The notes under the pieces are model-generated. The model had not been told where the DNA came from. It did not search any database and was given only the letters and a program-made list of their open reading frames with translations. Positions 25,796 to 34,288 of a stretch of 38,615 bases of DNA are shown in pieces. The first letter of the stretch is position 1. Every line of letters starts with the position of its first letter. The position numbers were made by a program, and so were the translations under genes. Origin of the DNA: Lysobacter daejeonensis GH1-9 (GTDB taxonomy: Bacteria; Pseudomonadota; Gammaproteobacteria; Xanthomonadales; Xanthomonadaceae); the NCBI RefSeq assembly GCF_000768355.1, contig NZ_AVPU01000025.1, forward strand, positions 1 through 38,615. Direction: 5' to 3'.

Positions 25796-26374
25796 ATGAA
25801 CACCACCCTGCAACACGCGGTTGGCGAATCGGCCAGGAACACCGCGAAGACGGTCAAAGTGTGGGACCCGCTGGTGCGGCTGTTCCACTGGTCGCTGGCC
25901 GCGTGCATCTTCGGCGCGTTCCTGGTGGAGGAGGGCGACACCGCCCACCAGTGGCTGGGCTACACCGCGCTGGGGCTGATCGCCTTCCGCGTGTTGTGGG
26001 GCCTGGTGGGCACGCGGCACGCCCGCTTCAGCGACTGGGTGCGCGGCCCCCGTGCCGTCGCCACCTACCTGCGGGAGCGGCTGAGCGGCCGCTCGCAGCG
26101 CCGGCTGGGGCACAACCCCGCGGCGGCGGTGATGATCCTGCTGCTGATGGCCGGCGTCGCCGCGGTGGGCCTCACGGGCTGGATGCAGACGCTGGACGCG
26201 TACTGGGGCGCCGAGTGGCTGGAAGAGCTGCACGAGGCACTCGCGTACGGCCTGCTCGCCCTGATCGGCGTGCATGTGCTGGCCGCCATCGTCGAAAGCG
26301 TGCACTACCGCGACAACCTCATCGCTGCGATGGTGCACGGCCGCAAGCGGACGCTGGACGATGACGCCCACTGA
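25796..26374 (+). CDS. Cytochrome b561-family diheme membrane protein
   Basis: A 192-residue protein with four membrane helices and paired histidines typical of bacterial b561: VRLFHWSLAA, TAHQWLGYTAL, EELHEALAYG and IGVHVLAAIVESVHYRDN. It should carry two b hemes and pass electrons between a quinol and an unknown partner. The segment KVWDPLVRLFHW is the family hallmark. GGAGG precedes the ATG. Confidence 0.92.
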   Translation: MNTTLQHAVGESARNTAKTVKVWDPLVRLFHWSLAACIFGAFLVEEGDTAHQWLGYTALGLIAFRVLWGLVGTRHARFSDWVRGPRAVATYLRERLSGRSQRRLGHNPAAAVMILLLMAGVAAVGLTGWMQTLDAYWGAEWLEELHEALAYGLLALIGVHVLAAIVESVHYRDNLIAAMVHGRKRTLDDDAH

Positions 26375-26413
26375 AGTGCCGCGTTGCCGCCAGCCCGTAG
26401 CCACGCGCGCACT

Positions 26414-26445
26414 GCCTCCGCCCGTCCATCGAGGCGGGCGGAGGC
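26414..26445. terminator. GC-rich hairpin between cytochrome b561 and response regulator
   Basis: GCCTCCGCCCG (26414-26424) and its exact complement (26435-26445) form an 11-bp stem with a 10-nt loop. No T-run follows, so it may be an attenuator or a weak terminator rather than a classical intrinsic one. Confidence 0.45.
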
Positions 26446-26457
26446 CGGTGCCGCCAA

Positions 26458-26471
26458 TTGCGCCAGATCAA
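26458..26471 (+). promoter_or_regulatory. Weak FNR-like site before the response regulator
   Basis: TTGCGCCAGATCAA keeps eight of ten FNR consensus bases. Its centre is exactly 41.5 bp from the ATG at 26506, and TAGCGT (26494-26499) sits at -12 to -7 of that position. Because the ATG also lacks a Shine-Dalgarno, a leaderless transcript is conceivable. Confidence 0.3.
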
Positions 26472-26505
26472 GGCAGCCTGCCCTGCGCAGGCCTAGCGTG
26501 ACCCC

Positions 26506-27210
26506 ATGCGCCTGCTCCTCGCCGAAGACGATCCTGACCTGGGCCGCGCCCTGTCCGACGGCCTTCGCCACCTCGGTCACGCCGTCGACTGGGTGGAGGA
26601 TGGCCTGCATGCCCTCCATGCCTTCGACGCCACGCCCTACGCGGCGGCCATCCTCGACTGGAACCTGCCGCGCATGAGCGGCGTCGACGTCATCGCGGCC
26701 CTCCGTCGCCGCGGCGATGGCACGCCGGTGCTGCTGTTGACCGCGCGCGATGCACTGGATGACCGCGTCACCGGCCTGGACTGCGGCGCCGACGATTACG
26801 TGGTCAAGCCGGTGCACCTGGACGAGCTGGCGGCCCGCGTGCGTGCGTTGCTGCGCCGCTCGGGCGGCGATGCGGTGCCGGTGCAGCGGGTGGGTGCGCT
26901 GGAACTGGATCCGGCCGTGCGCAGCGCCCGGCTGGACGGCCACCCGCTGGAACTTTCACCGCGCGAATACGCCCTGCTTGAATCACTGGCCACGCACCCC
27001 GGTCGTGCCCTGTCGCGCGCACAGCTGGAAGAGGCGGTGTACGGCTGGGGTGAGGAAGTGGCCAGCAACGCCATCGAAGTCCACATCCACCACCTGCGGC
27101 GCAAACTGGGGCCCGGCTGGGTGCGCACGCTGCGTGGCGTGGGCTACGCGCTGTTCCCGCCCAATGGCACCACCGGTAACGACACGGCCGACGAGTCGGA
27201 GATGCCATGA
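26506..27210 (+). CDS. OmpR/PhoB-family response regulator
   Basis: A 234-residue two-component regulator. The receiver domain (1-112) has the acidic pair Asp8/Asp9, phospho-acceptor Asp51 (ILDWNLPRMSG), TARD and Lys in VVKPVHLDEL. The winged-helix effector domain (about 125-222) shows LSPREYALLESLATHPGRALSRAQL and EVHIHHLRRKLG...LRGVGYAL. It overlaps the sensor kinase by ATGA. The close PepSY and b561 genes are likely targets or sensed partners; that is inference. Confidence 0.95.
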   Translation: MRLLLAEDDPDLGRALSDGLRHLGHAVDWVEDGLHALHAFDATPYAAAILDWNLPRMSGVDVIAALRRRGDGTPVLLLTARDALDDRVTGLDCGADDYVVKPVHLDELAARVRALLRRSGGDAVPVQRVGALELDPAVRSARLDGHPLELSPREYALLESLATHPGRALSRAQLEEAVYGWGEEVASNAIEVHIHHLRRKLGPGWVRTLRGVGYALFPPNGTTGNDTADESEMP

Positions 27211-28577
27211 AACGCCCCTCGCTGCAGCGTCGCCTGTCGTGGTTCGTAGGCCTGCCGGTGGTGGCGCTGTGGCTGGGCGCGGGCCTGTGGCTGGCGCAGG
27301 GAGCCCGCCACGAAACCACCGAGATGTTCGACCGCGAACTGGAGCGCACCGCCGCCAGCGTGCTCGCGGTCACCGCCTCGATGCCCGACCTGACACTGGC
27401 GCAGCGCGTCGAGCTCGAAGCCACCGAACACGAGGACGACGAAGGCCCGCGTCCTGAAATCATGGTGCGCGACCGCCAGGGCCGCGTGCTGCTGGACGCC
27501 TCCACGCTGCCGCCACTGCGTGCGGACGGCGGTGACGCGCATTTCCACACCCTGCGCCACGCCGGTGAAACCTGGCGCGTGTACCAGCGCTGGGACAACG
27601 CACAACGGCACTGGATCCAGGTGGCCGCGCCGCTGCACGACCGCGACGAACTGCTTTCGGCGCTGGTGCAGGGCACGCTGATGCCCTTGGTCGCACTGCT
27701 GGTACTGCTGCCGGTGGCCACGTGGTTGGGCCTGCGCGGTGGGTTGGCGCCGCTGCGTGCCGTTTCCCGCGCCATCGACGCGCAGCCCGCCCGGCCACCC
27801 ACGCTGACCCGCGACGACGTGCCCGGCGAACTGCTGCAACTCACCCGCGCGCTGGATGGCCTGGTCGGCACACTGGACGCCGCGCTGGCGCGTGAACGCC
27901 GTTTCACCGCCGACGCCGCACACGAACTGCGCCACCCGCTGTCGGTCCTCCAACTGGAGCTGGATCTGGCGGGCAGCGCCAGCGATGACGCCGCGCGCGC
28001 GCAACACCTGCAGCGTGCGCGCGATGGCCTGCAGCGCATGGAACGGCTGGTGACGCAGCTGTTGACCCTGGCGCGCGTGGAGTCGTTGGAGGCTGTCCCC
28101 GACGCCGCCGTGTTGCCCCTGGCCGAATTGGTGCGCAACGCGGTGGCCGAGGCCAGCGAGCGGGCCATCCCGCGTGGCGTGGTGCTGTCGCTGGACGCCT
28201 CGTCCGCGCCGATGGTGCAGGGCAGTGCCGGCCTGCTGGGCATCGCCATCAACAACCTGCTGGACAACGCCATCGCCCACGGCCGCGCGCCTGGCCACGT
28301 GGATGTGGGCCTGCATGTGGGCGATGGCTACGCGGACGTGGTGGTCGACGACGATGGCCCCGGCATCCCCGATGAGCAGGCCGCGCGCGTGGGCGAGCGT
28401 TTCCTGCGCAGTGCCGGCAGCGGCAGCGGATTGGGCCTGTCCATCGTGCACGCCGTCGCAACCTTGCATGGCGGCGCGTTGGACATCAGCCGCTCCCCGC
28501 GGGCCGGCGCGCGCCTCGTATTGCGGCTGCCATTGCAGTCGTCGCAGAACCGGGTCCCGCCAATGCGACCACGTTGA
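27207..28577 (+). CDS. Membrane sensor histidine kinase
   Basis: A 456-residue kinase with two membrane helices (about residues 12-33 and 150-176) around a periplasmic sensor region. It then has a dimerisation domain with the phospho-His in FTADAAHELRHPL, the N-box NNLLDNAIAHG, G1 VDDDGPGIP and G2 GSGSGLGLSIVHAV. It pairs with the regulator in an ATGA overlap. The layout resembles QseC/TctE-type sensors. The stimulus is unknown. Confidence 0.95.
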   Translation: MKRPSLQRRLSWFVGLPVVALWLGAGLWLAQGARHETTEMFDRELERTAASVLAVTASMPDLTLAQRVELEATEHEDDEGPRPEIMVRDRQGRVLLDASTLPPLRADGGDAHFHTLRHAGETWRVYQRWDNAQRHWIQVAAPLHDRDELLSALVQGTLMPLVALLVLLPVATWLGLRGGLAPLRAVSRAIDAQPARPPTLTRDDVPGELLQLTRALDGLVGTLDAALARERRFTADAAHELRHPLSVLQLELDLAGSASDDAARAQHLQRARDGLQRMERLVTQLLTLARVESLEAVPDAAVLPLAELVRNAVAEASERAIPRGVVLSLDASSAPMVQGSAGLLGIAINNLLDNAIAHGRAPGHVDVGLHVGDGYADVVVDDDGPGIPDEQAARVGERFLRSAGSGSGLGLSIVHAVATLHGGALDISRSPRAGARLVLRLPLQSSQNRVPPMRPR

Positions 28578-28587
28578 CTTGGGTCAT
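28574..28587 (+). promoter_or_regulatory. FNR/DNR-like box upstream of the His-rich protein
   Basis: TTGACTTGGGTCAT has one mismatch to the TTGAC-N4-GTCAA variant and overlaps the kinase stop codon. Its centre is 81.5 bp from the ATG at 28662. CATGTT lies near the expected -10. A second, smaller palindrome (TGATCA, within 28616-28622) is near the start point. Confidence 0.45.
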
Positions 28588-28661
28588 GGCCCGCACCGAC
28601 CGGTGCGTGACATGTTGATCACAGGCAGGGCAACAAGCCCACCCGAATCTGGAGGTTCACC

Positions 28662-29222
28662 ATGTTGTCTCCTCTCCGCTTCAACCACGCCCGGGTCGCG
28701 GCACTCGGCATGGCCATCGCGGTTGCACTGGCCGCGGGCCCGGCGTTGGCCGCACCCGCCGTTCAGGACGGCCACGCCGGCCATGCGCAGTACCACGCGC
28801 AGGCCACCCCCGCGCAGCCGGCCGACGCGCACGCCCAGCACGGTCACGACACGGCAGCCACGCCGGTGCCACCCACCGGCCAGCGCTGGGCCACCGACGC
28901 CCCATTGCAGGACGGCATGGGCCGCATCCGCCAAGCCGTCACCATGCTGGAGCATCTGGAGATGGGCCATGTCGATCCCAAGCAGGCCCCGGCACTCGCC
29001 GACCAGATCCAGGGCGCGGTCAACGACATGATCGCCAACTGCAAGCTGGCGCCCGATGCGGATGCCGCGCTGCATGGCCTGCTGGTGAAGTTCATTGCCG
29101 GCGCCGACGCCGTGCGTACCGGTCCGGTCACGCTGGACGAGCTCAAGCCAATGCAGGACGCGCTGGCGCAATACCCGACGCAGTTCGACGACCCCACGTG
29201 GGACGTCAACCCTGAGGACTGA
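28662..29222 (+). CDS. Secreted histidine-rich protein (DnrO-like)
   Basis: A 186-residue protein with a signal peptide (about residues 1-31, PALAAPA). A histidine-rich low-complexity region follows (DGHAGHAQYHAQ, ADAHAQHGHD, about residues 36-66), then a helical domain (QDGMGRIRQAVTMLEHLEMG ... LDELKPMQDALAQYP). The histidines could bind copper or heme. Similar proteins have been labelled DnrO in denitrifiers, but I know of no established function, and the resemblance here is by layout only. GGAGG precedes the ATG. It stands alone, bounded by a strong hairpin. Confidence 0.75.
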   Translation: MLSPLRFNHARVAALGMAIAVALAAGPALAAPAVQDGHAGHAQYHAQATPAQPADAHAQHGHDTAATPVPPTGQRWATDAPLQDGMGRIRQAVTMLEHLEMGHVDPKQAPALADQIQGAVNDMIANCKLAPDADAALHGLLVKFIAGADAVRTGPVTLDELKPMQDALAQYPTQFDDPTWDVNPED

Positions 29223-29229
29223 GCGGGTA

Positions 29230-29263
29230 GGGGCGGGCCGCACTGGGTGCTGCGGCCCGCCCC
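29230..29263. terminator. Strong hairpin between convergent genes
   Basis: GGGGCGGGCCGC (29230-29241) and its exact complement (29252-29263) form a perfect 12-bp GC stem with a 10-nt loop, placed between two convergent stops. It probably ends transcription from both sides, although no T-tract is present. Confidence 0.7.
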
Positions 29264-29266
29264 GAT

Positions 29267-30730
29267 CTAACTCACCGCAGCCCAGAGCGCATCAACCCGC
29301 TTCTCCACCGCCGCATCCAGCTGGATCGGCTTGCTCCACGTGCGCGTGGTCTCACCCGGCCACTTGTTGGTGGCATCCAGTCCCAGCTTCGAGCCCAGGT
29401 TGGGCACCGGGCTGGAGAAATCCAGGTAATCGATCGGCGTCTTGTCGATCAGCACACTGTCGCGCGCCGGGTCCACGCGCGTGGACACCGCCCAGATCAC
29501 CTGCGACCAGTCGCGCACGTCGATGTCGTCATCAGTGACGATCACGAACTTGGTGTACGTGAACTGCCGCAGGTACGACCAGATGCCCATCATGATCCGG
29601 CGCGCATGCCCGGGGTACTGCTTGCGGATGCTGACCACCGCGATGCGGTACGAGCACGCTTCCGGTGGCAGGTAGAAGTCCACGATCTCCGGGAACACCT
29701 TGCGCAGGATCGGCACGAACACGTCGTTCAGCGCCATCGCCATCACCGACGGTTCGTCGTGCGGCGCGCGGCCCATGTAGCTGCCCTGGTAGATCGCGTC
29801 GCGGCGCAGGTGCATCCGGGTGATGGTCATCACCGGGAAGTGGTCCTGCGCGTTGTAGTAGCCGGTGTGGTCGCCGAAGGGGCCTTCCAGCGCGGTGTCG
29901 TCCGGCGCGATGCAGCCTTCCAGCAGGATCTCGCAGCCGGCGGGTGCATCCAGGCCGGTGGCCGCGCTATGCCACACCCGCGTGCGCTCGCCGCGCAGCA
30001 GGCCGGCGAATTCGTATTCGGACAGCGTATCCGGCACCGGTGCCACCGCGGCCAGCGTGGTCGCGGGGTCGGCACCGATGGCCACCAGCAGCGGAAAGGG
30101 CTTGCCCGGATGCGCGGTCTTCCAGTCGGCAAAGTCCAGCGCGCCGCCACGGTGCGGCAGCCAGCGCATGATGATGCGGTTGGGGGCGATGACCTGCTGG
30201 CGGTAGATCGCCACGTTCTGGCGCTTCTGCCGCGTGCCGCGCGTGATCACCAGTCCCAGCGTGATCAGTCGCGCCGCGTCCTCCGGCCAGCAGCGCTGGA
30301 TGGGCAGCCGCGACAGGTCGATGTCGTCGCCTTCCAGTGTTTCGTACTGGAACGCCGCCTCGCGCACCCGCTGCGGCGCCACGTGCGCCAGTTGCGCTAG
30401 CTCGGGCCAGGTGCCCAGCGCCTCGCGCAGGCTCGACGGCCAGCGCGGCTCCTTGATCGAGGCCAGCAGTTCGCCCAGCTCGCGCAGGCTGGCCAGCGGT
30501 CGCCCGGCCAGCGCCGCCTCGATGCGGTCGCGGTGGCCGAACAGGTTGCCCAGGTACGCGTGTTGCGCGCCCATCGGCTGCTCCATCAGCAGCGCCGGGC
30601 CGCCGGCCTTCAGCGCGCGCAGGCTCAGCGAGGTGGTTTCCAGTTCCGGATTGACCGGCTCGCTGACGCGGCGCAGGCGCCCCGTGCGTTCCAGGGCGCC
30701 GAGGAAGCCGCGCAGGTCGTGGAAACTCAT
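29267..30730 (-). CDS. ubiD: UbiD, 4-hydroxy-3-polyprenylbenzoate decarboxylase
   Basis: A 487-residue prenylated-FMN-dependent decarboxylase of ubiquinone synthesis. It is clearly alignable with E. coli Ubi[120 protein letters not shown]. The conserved Arg (ITRG) and acidic residues ([10 protein letters not shown]) of the active site are there. Its ATG overlaps the preceding gene stop (ATGA), so it is the last gene of the nnrS operon. The ubiX gene that makes its cofactor is not in the window. Confidence 0.96.
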   Translation of the reverse strand: MSFHDLRGFLGALERTGRLRRVSEPVNPELETTSLSLRALKAGGPALLMEQPMGAQHAYLGNLFGHRDRIEAALAGRPLASLRELGELLASIKEPRWPSSLREALGTWPELAQLAHVAPQRVREAAFQYETLEGDDIDLSRLPIQRCWPEDAARLITLGLVITRGTRQKRQNVAIYRQQVIAPNRIIMRWLPHRGGALDFADWKTAHPGKPFPLLVAIGADPATTLAAVAPVPDTLSEYEFAGLLRGERTRVWHSAATGLDAPAGCEILLEGCIAPDDTALEGPFGDHTGYYNAQDHFPVMTITRMHLRRDAIYQGSYMGRAPHDEPSVMAMALNDVFVPILRKVFPEIVDFYLPPEACSYRIAVVSIRKQYPGHARRIMMGIWSYLRQFTYTKFVIVTDDDIDVRDWSQVIWAVSTRVDPARDSVLIDKTPIDYLDFSSPVPNLGSKLGLDATNKWPGETTRTWSKPIQLDAAVEKRVDALWAAVS

Positions 30731-31854
30731 GAAGTGGCGCCCGGCGCGTTCAACGTGCCCGTGGCCAATGCCTCACCCAGCGCCTGCTGCCACGGCCCGA
30801 TGTCGACGCCACGCGCCGCGCGCCACGCCGGATCGAACAACGTCTGCTGATAGCGCGTGCCCCGGTCGCACAGCAGGCTGACGATGCTGCCGCGCTCGCC
30901 GCGCGCACGCATGTCGCTGGCCAGCTGCAGGCAGGCAACGAAGTTGGTGCCCGACGAGCCCCCGTAGCGCACGCCCAGCACCTCCTCCAGCAGCAGTGCC
31001 GCCGCAATCGAGCCGGCATCCGCCACCTCGATCACCTCGTCCACCACGTCAAACAGAAAGCCCGGCTCCACCTTCGGCCGGCCGATACCTTCAATCAGCG
31101 TCGGCTGGCTGGCCACCGCATTGCGGTCACGCGTACGCCAGCCGTGCACGTAGCTGCTGCCGGTGGGCTCGGCCACGCACAGGCGCGTGTCCAGCCGCCG
31201 GTAGCGCAGGTAGCGGCCAATCGTGGCCGACGTGCCACCCGTGCCCACGCCGCACACGATCCACGTCGGCTCCGGCTGCGGCTCGCGGCGCAACTGGCCG
31301 ATGATCGACTCGGCGATGTTGTTGTTGCCGCGCCAGTCGGTGGCGCGCTCGGCCAGCCCGAACTGGTCCAGGTGGCACGCACCGTTGGCCGCATGTTCGG
31401 CCGCGCGCGCGTGCACCTGCGCCGGGTCGTCCACCAGGTCGCATTGCCCGCCCAGCGCCTGCACGTCGCGGATCTTCTGTGGCGCGGTGCACGCCGGCAT
31501 CACCGCGATGAACGGCAAGCCCAACAGCCGCGCAAACCACGCCTCGGAAATCGCGGTGCTGCCCGACGAGGCATCCACCACCGTCTGCCCCGGATGCAGC
31601 CGCCCGTTGCACAGCGCGTACAGGTACAGCGAGCGCCCCAGCCGGTGCTTCAGGCTGCCCGTGGGGTGGCTGGCCTCGTCCTTGAAGTAGAACGCGATGT
31701 CCGGGAAGCCCGGAAAGTCCAGCCGCAACAGGTGCGTGTCCGCCGAGCGCGTCGCCTCCTGTTCCAACAGCGCCAGCGCATTGCGTACCCACGCGCGGTC
31801 GTCGGCGGGTGCAGGGTGTGTGCGGTCCATGGGCTGCGTCACTCCGTCCGGCAT
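30727..31854 (-). CDS. PLP-dependent cysteine synthase-family protein
   Basis: A 375-residue fold-type II PLP enzyme. The lysine is in [11 protein letters not shown], followed by the phosphate/substrate region [13 protein letters not shown] and the glycine loop [16 protein letters not shown]. The residues differ from CysK/CysM (SSG in place of TSGN), so the substrate may differ from O-acetylserine; a related group includes beta-replacement enzymes of unknown use. It starts 14 bp after the decarboxylase stop and overlaps ubiD. A later Met (MDRTHPAP, eight codons on) is an alternative start. Confidence 0.85.
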   Translation of the reverse strand: MPDGVTQPMDRTHPAPADDRAWVRNALALLEQEATRSADTHLLRLDFPGFPDIAFYFKDEASHPTGSLKHRLGRSLYLYALCNGRLHPGQTVVDASSGSTAISEAWFARLLGLPFIAVMPACTAPQKIRDVQALGGQCDLVDDPAQVHARAAEHAANGACHLDQFGLAERATDWRGNNNIAESIIGQLRREPQPEPTWIVCGVGTGGTSATIGRYLRYRRLDTRLCVAEPTGSSYVHGWRTRDRNAVASQPTLIEGIGRPKVEPGFLFDVVDEVIEVADAGSIAAALLLEEVLGVRYGGSSGTNFVACLQLASDMRARGERGSIVSLLCDRGTRYQQTLFDPAWRAARGVDIGPWQQALGEALATGTLNAPGATS

Positions 31855-31868
31855 GTCGGTACCCGTCC

Positions 31869-33818
31869 TCAGCCCTTCGCCAGCAACGCCCGCAGGCGCG
31901 CCGCCAGGTGGTCGAAGTACAGGTCGATGTAGCTGATGCCGTTCTCGCGGTCGATCAGGTACGGGTTCATCAGCGTGTGGCGCAGGATCATCAGCTTGTC
32001 GCCGCCTTCGCCATCCAGCGTGGCCACGTCCAGCCCCAGCGCGTCGAGGATGCGATGCGTCTCTTCCTCGCCCAGCGCCTCCGGCCGCAGCGTGGTCACC
32101 GAGCCGAAGAACTGCTTGTTCTGCAGCGGCTGGCGCGGATCGCAGCGCAGCTCGTCATGCACGCGCCGCACGAAGGCATTGGCCGCCGCCACGTCGCGGT
32201 TGCCTGCCGGGTTCAGCGCGAAGCACACCAGGTTGCTGTCCGGCGGGAACGGCACCACCGCCCGCACCACGCCCGCCATCTCCTCTGCAAAGCGCAGCGC
32301 GCGCGCATGGAATGCCTCGGCCGAGCGGATGGTCTGCGCCGGCAGCAGGCCGAAGTGCGCGTGATCCAGCGGCAGCACCTTGTGCGTCACGTATACCCCG
32401 GCCACCGCAGCACCGGACTTCGAACCTTCGGGGATGAACTGCCCGAGGCTGCGGTAGCGGCCGAGATAATCCTTGGGCGCATCGCCGTGGAAGACGTAAT
32501 CGGCTTCCTCCGACAACAGCGCCACCGCGCGGTGATCGCGGCAGATGAAAGCGCCCGCGCCATAGGGCAGGTAGCCCAGCTTGTGCGGGTCAACGGTGAC
32601 CGAGTCGGTGTCGCCCAGCGCGGCGACCGCCGCATACACATCGGGCGAGGGGAACGCAGTGAAGCCCGATGCCACCTCATCGCGCGTGCGCAGGCTGCCG
32701 TCCTCGTTGCGGAACAGCGTGGCCAGGTAGCCGCCCCACGCCGCATCCACGTGCACGCCAAATCCCAGGCCGCGCGCGGCAAAGCGCTCGCGCGCCGCCA
32801 CCACGCCGTCGATCGGGTCCACGGTGCCGTACTCGGTGGTGCCCATCACGGCCACCGCCAGCAGTACCGGCTGCTGCTCGCGCAGGCAGCGCTCCAGCGT
32901 TTCCTCCAGCGCATCGGTGTCCACGCGCATGCCGCGCTCGGGCAGCAGTTCCAACTGTGCGCGGCCCAGGCCCAGCAGCTTGCAGCCCTTGCTCCACGAG
33001 TAATGCGCGGTGATCGGCGCCAGCACCTTGGGCACCTGTAGCGTGGGGTGGGCGGCGAAGAAGTCCGCCAGCCCGCGCTGTTCGATGCGCTCCTCGCGCA
33101 CGCGCGCCTGCCACAGCCTGCGGTCGGCCGGCGACGCCTGCGCCAGCCACTGCTGCCACTGCTCCACCAGCAAAGTGGACTCGCGCGGCGCCAGGTTGAA
33201 CGCGCCCCACGCATCCTCCGGCAGCACGATGTCCGGCACGCCCGCCGCCTGCAACGCCACCGGGAACGCCTTCAGCGCCAGCGCCAGCCGCAGCGCCTGG
33301 TAGTTGGCCACCGTGCCACCCGAGGTCAGGTGGCCGAAGGCGCAGTCCGGCCGCGCCGGGTCATGCACGTAGCCCAGCATGCGCGCCAGCTGCAGGCCCA
33401 CCTGCACCTCCAGCTCCACCGTCACCGGCGCCGCATCCTCGGACACGTTGTTGGGGTTGTAGGGCAGGGTCAGGATCTGCGCCGCCAGCCCCGGCAGCAG
33501 CAGGTCGCTGGCCATGTGGCCGATGTAGCGCGGGCTGTGGAACGGCACCGACTTCTTCAGCGCCGCCGACAGTTGGTGCAACTCGCGGCGCATGCGCGCC
33601 TCGAACGCCAGGTACTCCGGGTGCTGCGCCGCCGCCGTGGAGATCGCCGGCGGGTCTTCCGGGTGGAAGTTGCGGCGCCAGTACACGTGGTCGCGCAGGA
33701 ACTCCACCACCAGCTTCTCCAGCAGGGTGTCGTTCTCGCCGTAGGGGCCCAGGAAGCAGGCGTCGACGGTGTGGCGGCCGTCGCTGGCCGCCTCGGGCGC
33801 TTTCAGTTGCGCGTTCAT
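31869..33818 (-). CDS. PLP-dependent group II amino acid decarboxylase
   Basis: A 649-residue fold-type I decarboxylase related to glutamate/aromatic amino acid decarboxylases. Visible are the cofactor region HLTSGGTVANYQALRLAL, the aspartate in VHVDAAWGGYLA, and the PLP lysine in TVDPHKLGYLPYGAGAF. It is longer than typical 480-residue family members, with an extended N-terminus. The start at 33818 (MNAQLKAP) overlaps the SirB-like stop as ATGA. The substrate cannot be told from sequence. Confidence 0.88.
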   Translation of the reverse strand: MNAQLKAPEAASDGRHTVDACFLGPYGENDTLLEKLVVEFLRDHVYWRRNFHPEDPPAISTAAAQHPEYLAFEARMRRELHQLSAALKKSVPFHSPRYIGHMASDLLLPGLAAQILTLPYNPNNVSEDAAPVTVELEVQVGLQLARMLGYVHDPARPDCAFGHLTSGGTVANYQALRLALALKAFPVALQAAGVPDIVLPEDAWGAFNLAPRESTLLVEQWQQWLAQASPADRRLWQARVREERIEQRGLADFFAAHPTLQVPKVLAPITAHYSWSKGCKLLGLGRAQLELLPERGMRVDTDALEETLERCLREQQPVLLAVAVMGTTEYGTVDPIDGVVAARERFAARGLGFGVHVDAAWGGYLATLFRNEDGSLRTRDEVASGFTAFPSPDVYAAVAALGDTDSVTVDPHKLGYLPYGAGAFICRDHRAVALLSEEADYVFHGDAPKDYLGRYRSLGQFIPEGSKSGAAVAGVYVTHKVLPLDHAHFGLLPAQTIRSAEAFHARALRFAEEMAGVVRAVVPFPPDSNLVCFALNPAGNRDVAAANAFVRRVHDELRCDPRQPLQNKQFFGSVTTLRPEALGEEETHRILDALGLDVATLDGEGGDKLMILRHTLMNPYLIDRENGISYIDLYFDHLAARLRALLAKG

Positions 33819-34219
33819 GACAGCACCTGCTGCAGCCAGCCCAGCGGATGGTGCGCGCGGGCGATGGTGTACATCGTGCCGTAGGTGGCCAGCGCGCCCA
33901 GGTAGAAAACGACGCGGCCGCCCAGGGTGCGAGCACGCGTCAAAGCGAAAACACCGAGCACGATGTAGGCCACCAGCAGGATGACCTTCACCGTCAGCCA
34001 GCCGTTGGCGAACATGCCCGTGCCATGCAGGACGGTCAGCAGCATCAGCGCCGCCGTCAGCAGTGCCGTGTCGATGGTGTAGCTGGCCCACTTCACCGGC
34101 AGCGACAACGGCCAGCGCATGCCGGCCAACACAAACGCGCCGCGCAGCGCGAACAACGCACCGCTCAGCATCACCAGCCCCACGTGGGCGGCCTTGATCT
34201 GCGGATAGAACTCGATCAT
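33815..34219 (-). CDS. SirB2-like membrane protein
   Basis: A 134-residue protein with four membrane helices. The layout IKAAHVGLVMLSGALFALRG, WASYTIDTALLTAALML, LTVKVILLVAYIVLG is that of the SirB family, found near nnrS and respiratory genes. Histidines near helix ends (AAHVG, RAHHPLG) could bind heme. The function is unknown. It is 69 bp after nnrS and coupled to the decarboxylase. Confidence 0.85.
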   Translation of the reverse strand: MIEFYPQIKAAHVGLVMLSGALFALRGAFVLAGMRWPLSLPVKWASYTIDTALLTAALMLLTVLHGTGMFANGWLTVKVILLVAYIVLGVFALTRARTLGGRVVFYLGALATYGTMYTIARAHHPLGWLQQVLS

Positions 34220-34288
34220 GGAAACGTCAGTCCCTTCATCAATCCGTGCCGGCGCGTCCCGCCGGCGAGCCCTTGCTCTCCAGCGCCC

